Below the pieces are notes generated by a model that saw only the letters and a program-made list of their open reading frames with translations, was not told the DNA's origin and made no database searches. From positions 1 through 7,118 of the forward strand of contig DNTK01000068.1 in assembly GCA_003508755.1 (NCBI GenBank): a stretch of 7,118 nt of DNA, given 5' to 3'. The position numbers and the translations under genes are program-made. Numbering within the stretch: the stretch's first letter is position 1; the number at the start of each line of letters is the position of its first letter. Positions 6,085 through 7,118 of this stretch are shown here, in pieces. Source of the stretch: Bacteroidales bacterium (GTDB lineage Bacteria; Bacteroidota; Bacteroidia; Bacteroidales; UBA10428).

Positions 6085-6607
6085 AACAGCCATACTACTT
6101 TGCATTTTATTTGCATTGCTCTTGCTGGGATGCAAGAATAAGCCAACACAAACAACCTCCAATCCCAGTCAGGCAGAAACAAAGGAGCAGCTGATTCAAG
6201 CCAACCGACTAATGGTAAAAAAAGATAAACAACGGATTCTTGGCCACATTAAACGTAAAAACTGGGACATGACCGAAACAGAAACAGGTTTGTGGTATCA
6301 AATATTGGAAGAGGGGAATGGAGATAAGGCTAAAACTGGAAGCTTGGTTACACTGGAATATACGCTTGGTCTATTGGATGGTACAGTATGCTATACATCC
6401 AAGGAAAAAGGACCTAAAACCTTTGAGATTGGTCGGGGAGGCGTAGAAAGTGGTTTGGAACAAGGCGTTCTGCTTTGCTCAGAGGGGTCAAAGGTCAGGT
6501 TGATATTGCCTCCACATTTGGGGTATGGATTACCTGGCGATGGAGACTGCATTCCGGCCAGGGCCATTCTTGTTTATGAAATAGAGGTTAAAACATTGAA
6601 AAAATAA
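6074..6607 (+). CDS. FKBP-type peptidyl-prolyl isomerase lipoprotein (GldI-like)
   Basis: The 177-residue product starts with a lipoprotein signal peptide: Lys4, a hydrophobic core (ILLCILFALLLL) and lipobox LLGC with Cys20 as the lipidated residue. A polar linker and a charged helix (about 35-65) follow, then one FKBP domain from about 84 to 175. Aligned by eye to FKBP12, LVTLEYTLGLLDGT (91-104), GVESGLEQGV (123-132), VRLILPPHLGYGL (141-153) and IPARAILVYEIEV (160-172) match the fold. Pocket residues are partly changed: the FKBP12 Phe36-Asp37 pair falls on Cys106-Tyr107 and Trp59 on Leu128, while Tyr82 is kept as Tyr151. Isomerase activity may thus be weak and a chaperone-like role is possible. 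Small FKBP lipoproteins of this kind include the gliding protein GldI of Flavobacterium; that name is only a resemblance. It overlaps the DHH gene by 11 bases, and the next gene starts five bases on. Confidence 0.87.
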   Translation: MQNKTAILLCILFALLLLGCKNKPTQTTSNPSQAETKEQLIQANRLMVKKDKQRILGHIKRKNWDMTETETGLWYQILEEGNGDKAKTGSLVTLEYTLGLLDGTVCYTSKEKGPKTFEIGRGGVESGLEQGVLLCSEGSKVRLILPPHLGYGLPGDGDCIPARAILVYEIEVKTLKK

Positions 6608-6612
6608 AATAA

Positions 6613-7118
6613 ATGAGAAAAGTTCTTGTCTTTTTTTTAGCAGTTATTGTTGTTTCCTCGTGCAAGGAGCAATCTCCGTTTGAAGGTTATTCAAAATCAA
6701 AAAAAGGATTTTATTATCAATTACAAACCATCGGGGAGTCCAATAAGAAAATTAGGGAAGGTGACTATATTACAGCCGATATCCAATATTCGACCATTGA
6801 CGATTCGGTATTTTTCTCAGGCAGAAGAAAACTTAAACTGGAAAAGCCTGTTTATTCCGGGGCTATCGAAGATTGTTTTATGAGCATGCGGCATGATGAA
6901 AGTGCCTCCTTTATTCTCCAGGCCGAGCCCTTTTTTATTCAGACCCTGCAATCCGATTTGCCAAGTTTCTTTGAAGCAGACGATTATTTTAAGGTTAAAA
7001 TCACCCTGATAGAAGTACAATCTGAAGAAGATTATTTTAAAGAGAAACAAGCATTTCTGCATTGGACTGAGGATTTTGGTGACTATGAGAAAGTTGTATT
7101 GCAACAGTTTATTAAAGA
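6613..7118 (+). CDS. Lipoprotein with divergent FKBP-like domain (3' truncated by window edge)
   Basis: An open frame runs from ATG 6613 to the window end without a stop (168 residues seen). It opens with MRKVLVFFLAVIVVSSC, a lipoprotein signal with Cys17 as the acylated residue, followed by KEQ. Residues 31-135 or so match the FKBP fold pattern: KGFYYQLQTIG, EGDYITADIQYSTIDDSVFFS (about 49-69), AIEDCFMSMRHDESASFIL (84-102) and DDYFKVKITLIEV (123-135). The catalytic-pocket residues and the usual AYG loop are not preserved, as SFILQAEPFF stands where L.IPPELAYG normally lies. A charged helical stretch (138-168, EDYFKEKQAFLHW onward) follows, of the kind that links domains in two-FKBP lipoproteins, so a second domain may lie beyond the window. 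It follows the FKBP lipoprotein gene by five bases and is surely co-transcribed. Function is unknown beyond the envelope location and probable folding role. Confidence 0.82.
   Translation, partial: MRKVLVFFLAVIVVSSCKEQSPFEGYSKSKKGFYYQLQTIGESNKKIREGDYITADIQYSTIDDSVFFSGRRKLKLEKPVYSGAIEDCFMSMRHDESASFILQAEPFFIQTLQSDLPSFFEADDYFKVKITLIEVQSEEDYFKEKQAFLHWTEDFGDYEKVVLQQFIK

Noticed and set aside
6817..7104. Minus-strand open frame of 95 codons near the right edge, and plus-strand frame 6647-6883
   Set aside because: Both overlap the lipoprotein frame that begins at 6613, which has a signal peptide, lipobox and FKBP-like pattern and follows its operon neighbour by five bases. The alternatives show none of these.

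Overview
The window is chromosomal housekeeping DNA from a member of the Bacteroidota, most likely a Bacteroidales or Marinilabiliales relative. This placement is inferred from four things: moderately AT-rich DNA, starts with almost no Shine-Dalgarno sequence, promoter boxes of the TAnnTTTG / TTTG type, and the neighbourhood ribH - TPR protein - recF - DUF721 (DciA-like) with ndk and a DHH phosphoesterase - FKBP lipoprotein cluster close by. No phage, transposon, CRISPR array, rRNA or tRNA was seen.

Layout. (1) 1-205 (+) is the 3' end of an iron-sulfur type APS/PAPS reductase (cysH). It faces mnmA (264-1460, -) across a hairpin terminator that could serve both genes. (2) On the minus strand, in transcription order, lie a membrane-anchored TPR protein (2189-2875), a strong terminator, ribH with its own probable promoter (1550-2041), a 50-nt intercistronic hairpin, and mnmA. 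(3) The 152-bp gap at 2876-3027 holds divergent promoters, for the TPR gene on the left and for recF on the right. (4) recF (3028-4134, +) overlaps the small DciA-like gene (4131-4421, +) by ATGA. This pair converges on ndk (4503-4946, -). (5) At the right, a plus-strand operon runs from a TTG-started DHH phosphoesterase (5053-6084) into an overlapping FKBP lipoprotein (6074-6607). Five bases later comes a second lipoprotein with a degenerate FKBP-like domain (6613 to the window end). It has no stop codon inside the window, so it is easy to miss.

Roles. The genes cover sulfate assimilation, tRNA wobble thiolation, riboflavin synthesis, replication and repair (RecF, DciA), nucleotide balance (Ndk), small-nucleotide and oligonucleotide turnover (NrnA-like DHH) and envelope protein folding (TPR protein, two FKBP-like lipoproteins). 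I see no clear novel system. The points most worth checking are the partial second FKBP-like lipoprotein and the altered pocket of its neighbour, the non-ATG start of the DHH gene beside its promoter, the ribH-mnmA hairpin, and the extra segment in MnmA.
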